A stretch of 64,000 nucleotides of DNA from JADJRG01 sp964474905 (GCA_964474905.1 CAYYUP010000017.1:1-64000); one strand, 5' to 3'; positions 7,629 through 16,117 are shown, counted from the first letter of the stretch. The notes: generated by a model not told the origin, from the letters alone. Numbers and translations are program-made.

Positions 7629-8897
7629 ATGATCCTCCGCGACCCTGTCCACGGGCTGATCGCCTTCAAAAGCCCGGTTGAGTCCGTCGTCGTGCGACTG
7701 CTGGACTGTCGCGAAGTCCAGCGGCTCCGTCGCATCCGCGCCCTCGGCCTCGCCAGCTTCGCCTATCCGGGCGGCGAGCACTCGCGCTTCGCCCACGCAT
7801 TGGGCTCTGCTCACGTCATGCGCCGGTACCTCGATCGAGTCGCGGCTCTGGCCGAAGATGTACCGCCGCACGACCGCATCGACGACGAGCACGCGATGAT
7901 CGCCCTCGCGGCAGCGCTCCTGCACGACCTGGGCCACGGGCCCTACAGCCACACCTTCGAAGCTGTGATCCCCGGCATGCCGCGACACGAGCTGTGGACC
8001 TCGCAGATCCTCCTCAACCCGGACACCGAAGTGCACCAGGTACTGGCGTCGATCGACCCGACGATGCCAGGCAAGGTCGGCCGCTTGATCCACGGCGAGA
8101 GCGAGATCCGCCACCTCGCCCGCGCAGTCTCAGGCACCTTTGATGTCGACCGCTGCGACTACCTGCTCCGCGACTCGTACATGACTGGGGTCCGCTACGG
8201 CACCCTCGATCTCGACTGGCTGCTCGCCTCGCTGCGCCTCTACGTACCCGATGGCCAGAGCGCGGCCTACCTCGCGGTCGACGGCGACAAGGGGTTGACC
8301 GCGGTCGAAGGTTTTTTCCTCGCTCGCCTCTATATGTACCGTCAGGTCTACCTGCACAAGGCGGTGCGCTCCGCCGAGGTTGTGCTGCGTTCGCTTGTCC
8401 GCCGCCTCTGCGAGATCGGCCCCGAACCAGGCACTCCGCCGGCGATCAGCAAGCTCCTCCGCGGCGACTCCCTGAGCTGCGACGAGTACCTCGACATGGA
8501 CGACCGCACCCTCGAGACCGCGCTGCACACCTACTGCGAAAGCAAGGATCCAGTGCTCGCAGATCTCGCTTCCCGTCTCCGCCACCGGAGGCTCTTCAAA
8601 AGCCTGCGCCTGCGCCCCGAAGCCGACTCTGCGGCCGTCAAGGCCCGCCTCGACGACGTGCTCGCAAATGCCGGTATCGGCCCCGCCTACCTCGGGATCG
8701 TCGACCGCGTCGAACTCGACGCCTACACCGACGACGCCGCCCTCGTGGTGCTCTCTTCAAGCGGCCGACGCCAGCGACTGATCGAAGCTTCGCCGGTGCT
8801 CCGCGGCCTCAGCCGAGAGCGCTTTGTGCAACACCGTGCGATCTTTCCCCCCGAGATCCGCACCGCCGTCGGCGATGCCCTGGCCGAGTTCCGCTAG
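7629..8897 (+). CDS. HD-domain phosphohydrolase, SAMHD1/dGTPase-like
   Basis: A 422-residue cytoplasmic metal-dependent phosphohydrolase. It begins RDPVHGLI, the usual start of the YwfO/SAMHD1-like branch. The HD metal site is visible: H in EHSRFAHALG, HD in ALLHDLGHGPYSHTFE, and the distal Asp in VDRCDYLLRDSYMTG. These enzymes hydrolyse dNTPs to nucleoside and triphosphate; in bacteria their roles include dNTP pool control and sometimes phage restriction. Length and domain order match single-domain family members. ATG 7629 directly precedes the conserved RDPVHG. Followed after 47 bp by the DTW gene on the same strand. Confidence 0.88.
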   Translation: MILRDPVHGLIAFKSPVESVVVRLLDCREVQRLRRIRALGLASFAYPGGEHSRFAHALGSAHVMRRYLDRVAALAEDVPPHDRIDDEHAMIALAAALLHDLGHGPYSHTFEAVIPGMPRHELWTSQILLNPDTEVHQVLASIDPTMPGKVGRLIHGESEIRHLARAVSGTFDVDRCDYLLRDSYMTGVRYGTLDLDWLLASLRLYVPDGQSAAYLAVDGDKGLTAVEGFFLARLYMYRQVYLHKAVRSAEVVLRSLVRRLCEIGPEPGTPPAISKLLRGDSLSCDEYLDMDDRTLETALHTYCESKDPVLADLASRLRHRRLFKSLRLRPEADSAAVKARLDDVLANAGIGPAYLGIVDRVELDAYTDDAALVVLSSSGRRQRLIEASPVLRGLSRERFVQHRAIFPPEIRTAVGDALAEFR

Positions 8898-8936
8898 CCG
8901 AAAAAACAGAAAAACGAAAAAAACGAAAAAAACGGA
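8898..8936 (+). other. A-rich purine leader before the DTW gene
   Basis: The short gap between the two genes is built from near-repeats of GAAAAAAAC and contains runs of 5-7 A, very unlike the surrounding sequence. It could be an unstructured leader that aids ribosome loading. A similar purine-rich GACGAAA tract precedes the VgrG start at 52198. Confidence 0.5.
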
Positions 8937-8944
8937 GCAGCGGA

Positions 8945-9637
8945 ATGCGTCAGCGCCTTAAGGTCACGGCTCGCGACAACCTCGAGACCGCAAACGAAGC
9001 ACACCCCGTGGGCCAGCGAAAGAGCAAGGCAGCACGCTGTCCGACCTGCGGTCTGCACATCGCGCTCTGCGTCTGTCCGTCGATGCCTCACTTTGCGCTC
9101 GCCACCAAACTGCTCATCGTCCAGCACCACCGCGAGCGTCACAAACCGACAAATACCGCCCGAATCGGCCTGCAGATGTTCGCGGGTGCCCAGATGGTCC
9201 ACTACGGCGCCCGCGATACACCGATGGATTGCGACCCCCTCAGGCGCCCGGATCACGACTACATCCTGCTCTTTCCCGGGGACGAGGCGCTGCCGCTACG
9301 CGACGCTCCAACTCCCACAGCGGGACGAACACGCATGCTCGTGGTGCTCGATGGTACCTGGCACCAATGCTCCCGCATGGCCCGAAGAGCGCCGATCGTC
9401 GCCGAGATGCCTCGCTACACGCTGCCCGACGGGCCACCTTCGCGTTGGCGGATCCGCAAGGCCCCCAGACCCGAGGCGCTCTCCACCTTCGAGGCCATCT
9501 GCCGAGCCACATCAGTGCTCAGCAAAGATGACCCTCAAGACAGCTTTGATCACGAGACCGTGCTCTCGTGGTTCGACATGCTCGTCGCACGCATGTGGCA
9601 GATGCGGGGCACAAAGCCGCCGCGCGACGAGCCCTGA
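8945..9637 (+). CDS. DTW-domain tRNA-uridine aminocarboxypropyltransferase
   Basis: A 230-residue DTW-domain protein. Near the N-terminus a Cys cluster (RCPTCGLHIALCVCP) suits metal binding in this family. The signature DTW appears as LDGTWHQ, followed by RPEALSTFEAI, the conserved motif of the SPOUT-related YfiP/TapT family. These enzymes transfer the 3-amino-3-carboxypropyl group of SAM to uridine in tRNA (acp3U47 in E. coli). The ATG at 8945 has a GGAGCAGCGGA segment just upstream, after an unusual A-rich tract. Probably cotranscribed with the HD phosphohydrolase. Confidence 0.88.
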   Translation: MRQRLKVTARDNLETANEAHPVGQRKSKAARCPTCGLHIALCVCPSMPHFALATKLLIVQHHRERHKPTNTARIGLQMFAGAQMVHYGARDTPMDCDPLRRPDHDYILLFPGDEALPLRDAPTPTAGRTRMLVVLDGTWHQCSRMARRAPIVAEMPRYTLPDGPPSRWRIRKAPRPEALSTFEAICRATSVLSKDDPQDSFDHETVLSWFDMLVARMWQMRGTKPPRDEP

Positions 9638-9654
9638 TTCTGGCAATCCGCAGG

Positions 9655-10681
9655 CTAACCAGCCTTCGCCGGCTTGTCCTTGGGCTTATCTGTCGTCGGC
9701 TTTGCGGGCTCCTCCGGGGGTTTTTCTGCGGCCTCGTCCGGCAGGAGAATCGCCTTTGGCCCCGGCGGCTCAAACTTCTCTTCGGGCACCTCAACGTTGA
9801 TGTCAAAGGTCTCGATCACCGATGACATCTTGGTCAGTGACGCATCGACGAGCTGTTTGTAGGCAACCTGAGTGCCCTGCACCTCTCGATAGTCCGAGAA
9901 GGTCACCGTCACCGGCATCGCGCCCAGCGGATTCGCCTGCTTAAAGCTCTGCGAGACCGGCATCTTGGTCCCCATATCGAGCCGGAGCAGTACCTCATCA
10001 CCGGTCTCTGAGAGGAAGGTGATCACAGCAAGGCGCTCTCCTCCGTCCTCGGTGATCTCCGTCGTCTCGGCGCTCTTAAAATAGCGCTGCCAATCGAGCG
10101 GCAAGCTCCGACTGGTGCTCCAGGCCGCCTGCTCCGCTTCAACGCCGGTGATCGTCCGCAAGCCGTTGATCGGATCGTCGCTCCACACCGAGCCGCCCTT
10201 GCTGCCGAGACGCATGCGACCAACACCGGGCATGTCGGTCTCGACGTAAAAGTCGCCGTCGCGCCACCAGGTATTCGCGGTTCCGTGAATGCCGAGCCCG
10301 TCGACGGTCATCGTCGAGACGATGTAGTAGGAGCGGATCGCCTCGATCTTCGCAGCTCCGCCCAGAGCCTCGACAGATTGTGCGAGCAGCTCCTTTGCAT
10401 CGGGAAGAGCATTTTCCTTCTCCTTTGCCTTCTCCTTTGCCTTCTCCTNNNNNNNNNNNNNNNNNNNNNNNNNNNNNNNNNNNNNNNNNNNNNNNNNNNN
10501 NNNNNNNNNNNNNNNNNNNNNNNNNNNNNNNNNNNNNNNNNNNNNNNNCCTCTGCAGAATTCGGCGCATCACCGGCATCTGCGTCGCCCGAGTCGCGTGC
10601 GCCCACGGGCTCGGTACAAGCGACCAGAAGCACACAGGCGAAGGCTCTAATGAGGAGCGAAGGTCGGAGGCTGATAGACAT
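9655..10681 (-). CDS. Lipoprotein with Lys/Glu/Ala repeat linker and LolA-like domain, interrupted by assembly gap
   Basis: The N-terminus read from ATG 10681 is a signal peptide with lipobox LLVAC and an Asp-rich spacer. The C-terminal part ends at TAG 9655-9657. The two halves lie in different frames across the 100-N gap, so the gap length is arbitrary rather than the gene being broken. Immediately after the gap the protein carries KEKAKEKAKEKE, encoded by a 12-bp repeat, which probably caused the assembly break. The domain starting AKELLAQSVEALGG, rich in beta strands with many aromatic residues, resembles LolA/outer-membrane-lipoprotein-sorting folds and ends in a Pro/Lys-rich tail. It could carry or bind a lipid in the periplasm; this is tentative. 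Confidence 0.65.
10449..10548. other. Assembly gap 1 (100 N)
   Basis: A run of exactly 100 N, the convention for unknown gap size. On its left flank stands a 12-bp repeat unit encoding Lys/Glu/Ala, so an unresolved tandem repeat is the likely cause. Confidence 0.95.
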
Positions 10682-10704
10682 GACGGACACGGTTTCTCTG
10701 CAGA

Positions 10705-12099
10705 TCAGGGAGAGGAGGCGAGGAGCGCGAGCGCTGCGTCGAGCACAGGGTCCTCACCGGCGATAAAATGAGTTCGCTTCTCGTCGACGAGCACATCGGG
10801 CACCACACCATCGCCCTCGGCGGCGCTGCCCTTGGAGCTGTGATAATCGCCGACGACGTACTGCAGCATGGCACCGCCATCTAAGCGCTCGATCAGCGAA
10901 GGTAAGGCGGCCCCGGCAGAGGCACGACCGCCGACGATCGCCCGCAGTCGACCGAGGTCCCGCATGCCCAAAGCGAAGATCTCAGAGGTCGATGCGGTGC
11001 CCTCGTCGACCAGCAGGACCAACGCACCTCCGAAGGCCGCGGGGTTTGCCGCCACCTGAAATTCTTGCTTAAAATCGCGAAACTGAAGAGTGCCGAGCGA
11101 CCCGCCCTCGGTCAGGAGCATGCGAGCGAGCGGCACCGACATCGCCCCTACCCCCCCTGGGTTGCCGCGAAGATCGATGATCAACGACTCCATGCCGTCG
11201 GCACGCAGCCCGGTCAAGAGCGCCTCGACCTCCTTTACCAACGGCAGCATCCAGTAGTTGAACGCGAGATAGCCGATCTTCGTTCCGTCGATCATGCGAC
11301 CTTCGACGGTCGTCGGCAGGTCACGAAGGTTGCCGAGTGAAACCAGCTCGCCGGCAGGAGTGACGCAGGTAACCTCGCGACGGGTCTCTGCATCGTCTTT
11401 CGTCGGATCTTTATAGACCAACGGAATGCGGTCGCCCTCGCTGCCAGAGAGCAGATTTTCGACCGCTCGAGAGATCTCGAAGGCGAGCTCGCTCGGCCGC
11501 TCCGCTTTCTCTCTCGCCCGTTCGACAACCTCGGCCAGCTCCCGTTCACCGACCCGAACGAGCACCGAGCCCGAAGCGATCGTGCTGTCGATACCGCCGA
11601 CAGCTGCGTCGACAACGACGATTTGATCATCGATCAAACGCGCCGCAATCGGCACACGCGCGCTGCCCCGAGGCGCATCCGCGTCGACTCCCGACGACTG
11701 CGGAATTACCCGAAAATGACTCTGCCCAAGCCGACCCAAAAGCTCATTCATCAACTCGTACGCCGCGCTCGCATCGTCCACATCCGCCAGCTTTGTGCCG
11801 TACTCCAGACGGAGCTTCGGCCAGTCTTGGCAGGCGAGCGTCGGGTCAAAATGCTTCTCGAGAACGATCCGCCAGACCGCCTCAAAGGTCGCCGTGTAGG
11901 GCGTCTTTGGGAGCGGTGGTAGGGCCTCGAGATCGAGTTTGCTGTAGTCCTGACAGCTCGGTGTCGTGACCTTGGGGACAGCGACGACTGCAGCTGTCTC
12001 GCGTCGCCCAGGCACAGGACTTTGCGCCTCGCAGGCGATGACAAGACCAAGCCAACCGAGCCAAACAAAGACCCACGACCGAGCCCACAGCCGACCCAC
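10705..12099 (-). CDS. S41-family serine protease lipoprotein (tail-specific-protease fold, no catalytic Lys seen)
   Basis: A lipoprotein of about 464 residues with signal peptide and lipobox LVIAC. The C-terminal half is an S41 (C-terminal processing/Tricorn) peptidase: the strand LIIDLRGNPGG and the Ser motif DEGTASTSEIFA are present. The segment where classical CtpA enzymes carry the general-base Lys (GKG) reads GGRASAGAALPS, so it belongs to the Lys-less branch or has changed activity. I see no clear PDZ domain. I place the start at GTG 12099, which yields a compact signal peptide; a TTG at 12210 would overlap the upstream regulator gene. It lies 89 bp downstream of the Crp/Fnr gene and 23 bp before the LolA-like lipoprotein, all on one strand. 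Confidence 0.8.
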   Translation of the reverse strand: MGRLWARSWVFVWLGWLGLVIACEAQSPVPGRRETAAVVAVPKVTTPSCQDYSKLDLEALPPLPKTPYTATFEAVWRIVLEKHFDPTLACQDWPKLRLEYGTKLADVDDASAAYELMNELLGRLGQSHFRVIPQSSGVDADAPRGSARVPIAARLIDDQIVVVDAAVGGIDSTIASGSVLVRVGERELAEVVERAREKAERPSELAFEISRAVENLLSGSEGDRIPLVYKDPTKDDAETRREVTCVTPAGELVSLGNLRDLPTTVEGRMIDGTKIGYLAFNYWMLPLVKEVEALLTGLRADGMESLIIDLRGNPGGVGAMSVPLARMLLTEGGSLGTLQFRDFKQEFQVAANPAAFGGALVLLVDEGTASTSEIFALGMRDLGRLRAIVGGRASAGAALPSLIERLDGGAMLQYVVGDYHSSKGSAAEGDGVVPDVLVDEKRTHFIAGEDPVLDAALALLASSP

Positions 12100-12187
12100 G
12101 ACAACTCGCCCTAGGGCAGAGCGAGCACATAGCTGTGGCCTGCGGGGAGCCCCGGACCCCCCGTCGTGCGTGTTGGCCAACTCGGTC

Positions 12188-12895
12188 CTACTCGTAGGTG
12201 ATGCACTCAAGGGCGTTGAGATCGAGAACGACGATCTCTTGGCGAGAGAGCCGAAGGATGCCCTCTCGCTGCATGCGATTGAGCGCCCGCGAAATCTCCT
12301 CGCGCACCGTACCGAGACGAGCGGCGACCGTGTTCATGTCGAGCTGTCGCGGGATCACACAGGGCTTGCCCTGCTCCGCATTCGCTCGGGTCGCGAGCGT
12401 CAGCAAGAATGAAGCTAGGCGACGCTCGACGGAGCGAAGCGAAAGGTCGAGCACAAGATCGATCAAACGATTGGCGCGAAACGCCATGTGCCGCATCAAC
12501 GCCATCGCTAAGGGCTGCGAGCGCCCGGTCAGGCTGATGACGTGGGTGGTATCAAAACGCCAGGCCTCAGAGTCGACCATCGCAAACGCTGAAGCGGCGC
12601 ACTGCACATCTGGTGGGAGGAAGCCCTCACCTATCAGCTTGCCGGGTTCGGCTAAATAAAGGATCTGCTCGCGGCCTTCGGATGAGATCAGGCTCAGCTT
12701 GAATTCGCCGGTTTTGACGATGAAGAGGCCAGGCCCTGGCTCACCGCGACGAAACACCGAGCGCTTACGCTTGACCTCGATGATCTCGCCGAAGCTGCAC
12801 AGCTCGGCCATGATTTCCTCAGGGACCTGATCCCAACCCGCAAAGCGCAGGAGCGACTGGCGGATTTGCTCGGTCTCCGCAGGCTCTAGTGACAT
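12188..12895 (-). CDS. Crp/Fnr-family transcription regulator
   Basis: A 235-residue regulator. Residues about 35-130 form a cyclic-nucleotide-binding beta-barrel (RRGEPGPGLFIVKTGEFKLSL, then GEGFLPP), a long dimer helix follows (ALMRHMAFRANRLIDLVLDLSLRSVERRLASFLL), and a Crp-type winged helix-turn-helix ends the protein (DMNTVAARLGTVREEISRALNRMQREGIL). No N-terminal Cys cluster is present, so it is not an Fe-S FNR. The Arg/Ser pair that binds cAMP is not clear, so the ligand is unknown. ATG 12895 opens the conserved part; an upstream TTG/GTG extension would add 25 unconserved residues. It faces away from the roadblock-like gene across a 213-bp intergenic region. Confidence 0.88.
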   Translation of the reverse strand: MSLEPAETEQIRQSLLRFAGWDQVPEEIMAELCSFGEIIEVKRKRSVFRRGEPGPGLFIVKTGEFKLSLISSEGREQILYLAEPGKLIGEGFLPPDVQCAASAFAMVDSEAWRFDTTHVISLTGRSQPLAMALMRHMAFRANRLIDLVLDLSLRSVERRLASFLLTLATRANAEQGKPCVIPRQLDMNTVAARLGTVREEISRALNRMQREGILRLSRQEIVVLDLNALECITYE

Positions 12896-13055
12896 GGCGC
12901 AAGTGTAGCTGGCTTTTCGCTCAACCGCGCGCTCCTGTGACGCGCCTAGCGCAAACTGATATTGTCGCAAACTCGTTACAAAACGTGTCTTTAGGCTCTA
13001 GCTCGCGCCCGCAACCGCTCTCGCCGATGAAAAATTGTGTCTTCCTGGCGATGGG

Positions 13056-13079
13056 CCTACCTGTAGGTAATAGTCCTAC
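13056..13079. promoter_or_regulatory. Alternating CCTAC/GTAGG motif, candidate operator
   Basis: Three copies of one pentamer alternate in direction: CCTAC (13056-13060), GTAGG (13063-13067), CCTAC (13075-13079). They give overlapping inverted repeats with 2-bp and 7-bp spacers in the region between the Crp/Fnr gene and the gene starting at 13109. The outer edge is 30 bp from that start. This is a plausible regulator site or short leader hairpin; no binding protein is assigned. Confidence 0.4.
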
Positions 13080-13108
13080 GGATTGAATTAAGGATCTGCA
13101 ATCTGCCC

Positions 13109-13531
13109 ATGCTGACCCCGACCACGACAGAGCGCCGCCACCTCTCGCCGCTGCCACACCCTTCACGTCGCGTTGAGCGTCGACGAATGCGTCCGACCGA
13201 CTCCGTGGGTGCGCTGATCTCGGCGTTTGACCACGCCGTTCGTCGCGCCAACCTCGACGCTGCGCTGCTCGTCGATGAGTTCGGAATGCTGGTGTCGAAA
13301 AGCACGACAGGTCTCGATCTCCATCAACTCGCAGCGGTCACACCGATCGTCGCCCGAGGCCTCGCCGGCGCGGCGATCCGTCGACGTGGAAAGGTGTGCG
13401 GCTTCACTGTGCGCGAGGTCGAGATTCTCGGCGAAACGCTCTACGTCGGAGCCCTTGGCGGAGCTCAAAATCCGCGCGAACGCGAGACCTCGACGATCGC
13501 AGCCGCCGCCGATCGAATCCTCAGCAGCTAA
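13109..13531 (+). CDS. Small roadblock/LC7-like protein
   Basis: A 140-residue protein without signal or membrane segments. After a basic, poorly structured start, the part from about residue 33 (GALISAFDHAVRRANLDAALLVDEFGMLVSK) reads like a roadblock/LC7 domain: a first helix, a strand pair around DEFGMLV, and a later strand near LYVGALGG. Such proteins partner with MglA-type small GTPases in myxobacterial polarity and signalling. The ATG at 13109 lacks a clear ribosome site; an internal ATG at 13187 fits the domain boundary and may be the true start. The assignment rests on pattern only. Confidence 0.55.
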   Translation: MLTPTTTERRHLSPLPHPSRRVERRRMRPTDSVGALISAFDHAVRRANLDAALLVDEFGMLVSKSTTGLDLHQLAAVTPIVARGLAGAAIRRRGKVCGFTVREVEILGETLYVGALGGAQNPRERETSTIAAAADRILSS

Positions 13532-13560
13532 GTCTTCGCCGCGACCACAACCGACAGGTC

Positions 13561-14775
13561 CTACCTGCTTTCACGATCCCTATTGGCGCTCGTAAGGCCC
13601 CGTAGAGCCGCCTTGACAGCGATCTCGGGCAGACCGGCCGAGAGCGCCGGCAATGCCACGTGCACGTCTGGCTCGACACCCTTACCGTCGATCACCCGGT
13701 CATTCGGAGAGAAGTAGCGAGCGATGGTCAGCGTCAGCAGCGAACCATCCGGCATGCCGATAACGTCCTGCACTGTGCCCTTGCCGTAGCTGAGTTCGCC
13801 GATGATCACCGCCCTCCCGTGGTCCTGAAGAGCGGAGGCGAGTAACTCGGAGGCGGAAGCCGAGAGCCTATCTTGGATCACGACAAGCGCTGTGCTCGTA
13901 TCGGTGCCAGCTTTGTGGGCGGTCTCTTCGCGGAGGATCTGACCGCCGCGTCCCCGAGTCCGCACGAGCACACCGGAGGCGACAAAGAGATCGGCGATCG
14001 CCACGGCCTCTCGAACTTCACCGCCTGGATTGCCCCGAAGATCGAGGATGATGCCCGCAAGCCCCGCCGACCCCGCAGCGCGACGAAGCTCCGCCAGAGC
14101 GCGCTTGACCTGCTCGCCGACGCCGGGACGAAAACTGCGGATGATGATGTGAGCGTGCTTGAGACCGCCGCGTTCGATCAGTGCAGATTCGACGAGGTAC
14201 TTGGCATCGCGGGTCGAGAGCGTCAGCGAGAGCGCCTGCGGCGAAGGGTCGGCGCGCCGCTGGACGACAAGCGACACACTTTGCCCGGGCGAGCCTGCGA
14301 GCAGACCCAAAACCTCGACCTGCGAGAGCATGAAGGCGATCCCATGACCGTCGATCTCGAGGATTTGATCGCCTACCGAAAGACCGACCTCGGCCGCCGG
14401 CGAACCAGGAAAGACCGCGGTCACCTCGAGCCACGCCGGCTTGCGCTGGTCGGAGTGACTGCGGTGCAGATGCACTGTGATGCCCGCAAACCCACCATGA
14501 GCGCGGCTCTTAAGAACTCGACGCTCCGCTGCAGTGAGAAAATGGCTGTGCTCGTCGAGATCGCTGACGGCGTGCTTAAGCGCGGTCGCCAGGACCCTAC
14601 CGCCATCCACGGGATCCACGTAACGCTCCAACACCGTGTCTAACGCGCCGTCGAACTGGCTCCGCGTGAGCTCGGTTCGACCGGCCGCAGCTTCGGGCAC
14701 CGAACCAAGAGACTGCACGGCCAGCGTGAGACCAACGCCTGCAAGCAGGCCGAGCAATGGGGACAAGCGACGCAC
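13561..14775 (-). CDS. C-terminal processing peptidase (S41A) with PDZ domain
   Basis: A membrane-anchored S41A protease of about 404 residues. A signal/anchor segment (LSPLLGLLAGVGLTLAVQSLG) is followed by an S41 N-terminal helix pair, a PDZ domain with WLEVTAVFPGSPAAEVGLSVGDQILEIDG, then the catalytic core with DLRGNPGG, Ser in LSASASELLA and the general-base Lys in GELSYGKGTVQ. These proteases trim C-termini of periplasmic substrates. No ATG is available: GTG 14775 starts right at the anchor, while TTG 14934 would add 53 residues. Both lack a convincing ribosome site. Unlike the S41 lipoprotein at 10705, this one has an intact Ser-Lys dyad. Confidence 0.85.
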   Translation of the reverse strand: MRRLSPLLGLLAGVGLTLAVQSLGSVPEAAAGRTELTRSQFDGALDTVLERYVDPVDGGRVLATALKHAVSDLDEHSHFLTAAERRVLKSRAHGGFAGITVHLHRSHSDQRKPAWLEVTAVFPGSPAAEVGLSVGDQILEIDGHGIAFMLSQVEVLGLLAGSPGQSVSLVVQRRADPSPQALSLTLSTRDAKYLVESALIERGGLKHAHIIIRSFRPGVGEQVKRALAELRRAAGSAGLAGIILDLRGNPGGEVREAVAIADLFVASGVLVRTRGRGGQILREETAHKAGTDTSTALVVIQDRLSASASELLASALQDHGRAVIIGELSYGKGTVQDVIGMPDGSLLTLTIARYFSPNDRVIDGKGVEPDVHVALPALSAGLPEIAVKAALRGLTSANRDRESR

Positions 14776-14967
14776 GACGGTTGTTAAAAGAGTGACGGAT
14801 AGGCAAGCGAGGATCCAGGTCGCGCGGCCAAGACCGGAACCCCAGCGGTCCCAGACGAGACAGCAACGACCCAAGAAGGTTCCCGACGGGCGCAGATTCA
14901 CCTTGAACGCGGAGTCGAAGCGCTTTGCTGGCAACGCCAGCGCGATGAGCCTGCGCAGGATCGGCGA

Positions 14968-15168
14968 CTACGCGGCCTGCTCGTGAACTCGCTCGGTTCG
15001 CTCGGTTCGCTCGCTCATGATCTGCGGCTCGACAACGAACGGAACTCGCGCAGCGCGCTCTGCCGCCACTCGTCGACGCTTCAGAGCGAGCAGCGAGGAG
15101 AAAAAGGGCTTGGTGGAGGCGTCGTCGACAAGGGCGCGGATGAAGCTGGAGGTGTGCGTGGTCTGCAT
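14968..15168 (-). CDS. Small hypothetical protein with Glu-Arg-Thr repeat
   Basis: A 66-codon open frame starting at ATG 15168, with AGGAG about 12 nt upstream. It is basic in the middle (LALKRRRVAAERAAR) and ends with a Glu-Arg-Thr repeat encoded by a 9-bp tandem repeat (14992-15009). It lies between the gap-interrupted ORF and the CTP protease on the same strand, so it could be part of that transcription unit. No known family; coding status uncertain. Confidence 0.35.
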   Translation of the reverse strand: MQTTHTSSFIRALVDDASTKPFFSSLLALKRRRVAAERAARVPFVVEPQIMSERTERTERVHEQAA

Positions 15169-15204
15169 GGCAGTACCAACTCCTGCACGTAGCGTGCCAG
15201 GCCT

Positions 15205-15535
15205 TCACTCGCTCCCCCGCAAGGAACTAAACACCGGCCCTTTGGGCCAGTGTTGGCGATTTGTCACAGCTGTGCCGACCGCGATGACAACGGCGTCAGC
15301 CCNNNNNNNNNNNNNNNNNNNNNNNNNNNNNNNNNNNNNNNNNNNNNNNNNNNNNNNNNNNNNNNNNNNNNNNNNNNNNNNNNNNNNNNNNNNNNNNNNN
15401 NNATCTGCCCATCTCGACCTGGGCCACCTGCAAGCCGACCGGACCGCCCGCGAGCCAATCGCACAGGCCTCCGAATCGATGCTCTAAAACCTGAGCCCAA
15501 AGACAGGTTTCGTCACCGCACAAGAGACTGCCCAC
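15205..15535 (-). CDS. Possible gene interrupted by assembly gap 2
   Basis: From GTG 15535 the minus strand is open to the gap (MGSLLCGDETCLWAQVLE at the start), and from the other side of the gap one frame stays open for about 31 codons (ADAVVIAVGTAVTNR...) to a TGA at 15205-15207. The frames cannot be joined because the gap length is unknown. The two pieces have ordinary amino-acid composition, but I do not recognise a family. Confidence 0.28.
15230..15254. repeat. Short hairpin AACAC..GGCCC/GGGCC..GTGTT
   Basis: Arms of 5+5 bp separated by one mismatch surround a TTT loop. It falls inside the possible gap-interrupted gene, so it may be either a weak terminator or evidence against coding there. 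No T run follows. Confidence 0.35.
15303..15402. other. Assembly gap 2 (100 N)
   Basis: Exactly 100 N, meaning unknown true length. The immediate flanks do not show an obvious tandem repeat, unlike gap 1. Confidence 0.95.
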
Positions 15536-15588
15536 CGCATGACTCGCCGACTAACCGATTAACCTTTTTAGACCGGTTAAATGGCGAA

Positions 15589-15615
15589 CCGGACATCGGG
15601 CTTGGCGATGTCCGG
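15589..15615 (-). terminator. Hairpin terminator after the XRE gene
   Basis: Perfect 10-bp arms CCGGACATCG (15589-15598) and CGATGTCCGG (15606-15615) with a 7-base loop. It lies 29 bp beyond the stop of the XRE gene on the minus strand. The following sequence has no long T run, so termination may be factor-assisted. Confidence 0.6.
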
Positions 15616-15643
15616 CCGGTAATGGACGTCCGAGGCTCTCGAA

Positions 15644-16018
15644 CTAAAGTTCGCCGCGAGCGAACGCGAGTACGTCCCGAATTCTTTTTGGCGTCATCTG
15701 ACTCGCGACAGCGTGCAAGTCTTCGAGCAGCTCGTTCTTCGTCGACGAGCGACCGCGGACCTTAGGAAGGAGGTCATTGGGCTCACACCCAAACGCGCTG
15801 CAAAGAAGGAGGAGCGACTCGATCCTGGGGGACTTGTAGGCGAGCTCGAGCTTGTTGACCGTTGTCACCGTAAGACCGGTGGCGTTCGCCAACTCTTCGA
15901 TCGTCATGTGCTCTCGCCAACCGGTCTCTCCGCGACGCTTGCGGCGGGTCTTTGGCGGCGGGGTCGCGAGGCGCCACTTTCGGATGCGCTTCCCAATCTC
16001 CTGCGATACTTCATTCAT
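15644..16018 (-). CDS. XRE-family helix-turn-helix regulator
   Basis: A 124-residue DNA-binding protein. The HTH_3-type domain spans about residues 38-95 (MTIEELANATGLTVTTVNKLELAYKSPRIESLLLLCSAFG seen as successive helices). It has an unusual basic insert before it (PPPKTRRKRRGE) and a helical tail with MTPKRIRDVLAFARGEL. Such small XRE proteins often repress their own promoter or a neighbour. An inverted repeat lies 19-34 bp upstream of the ATG. The TonB receptor gene ends 100 bp upstream on the same strand. Target genes unknown. Confidence 0.85.
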   Translation of the reverse strand: MNEVSQEIGKRIRKWRLATPPPKTRRKRRGETGWREHMTIEELANATGLTVTTVNKLELAYKSPRIESLLLLCSAFGCEPNDLLPKVRGRSSTKNELLEDLHAVASQMTPKRIRDVLAFARGEL

Positions 16019-16036
16019 TCGAGCGGTCTCCTCAAG

Positions 16037-16052
16037 ATGACCGTACCGTCAT
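16037..16052. promoter_or_regulatory. Inverted repeat ATGAC-N6-GTCAT, candidate XRE operator
   Basis: Arms 16037-16041 and 16048-16052 are perfect complements with a 6-bp spacer, centred about 26 bp upstream of the XRE start codon. Position and symmetry suit autoregulation by the dimeric XRE protein; this is inference. Confidence 0.35.
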
Positions 16053-16117
16053 GGCACGAAGTTCATGGCGCTTAGAACAGTCTCCATCTGCGGATTTTTT
16101 GACTGCTTAAGCGACGC

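Noticed and set aside
10449..10548. Treating the N runs as real low-complexity DNA
   Set aside because: All three are exactly 100 N, the convention for gaps of unknown size.
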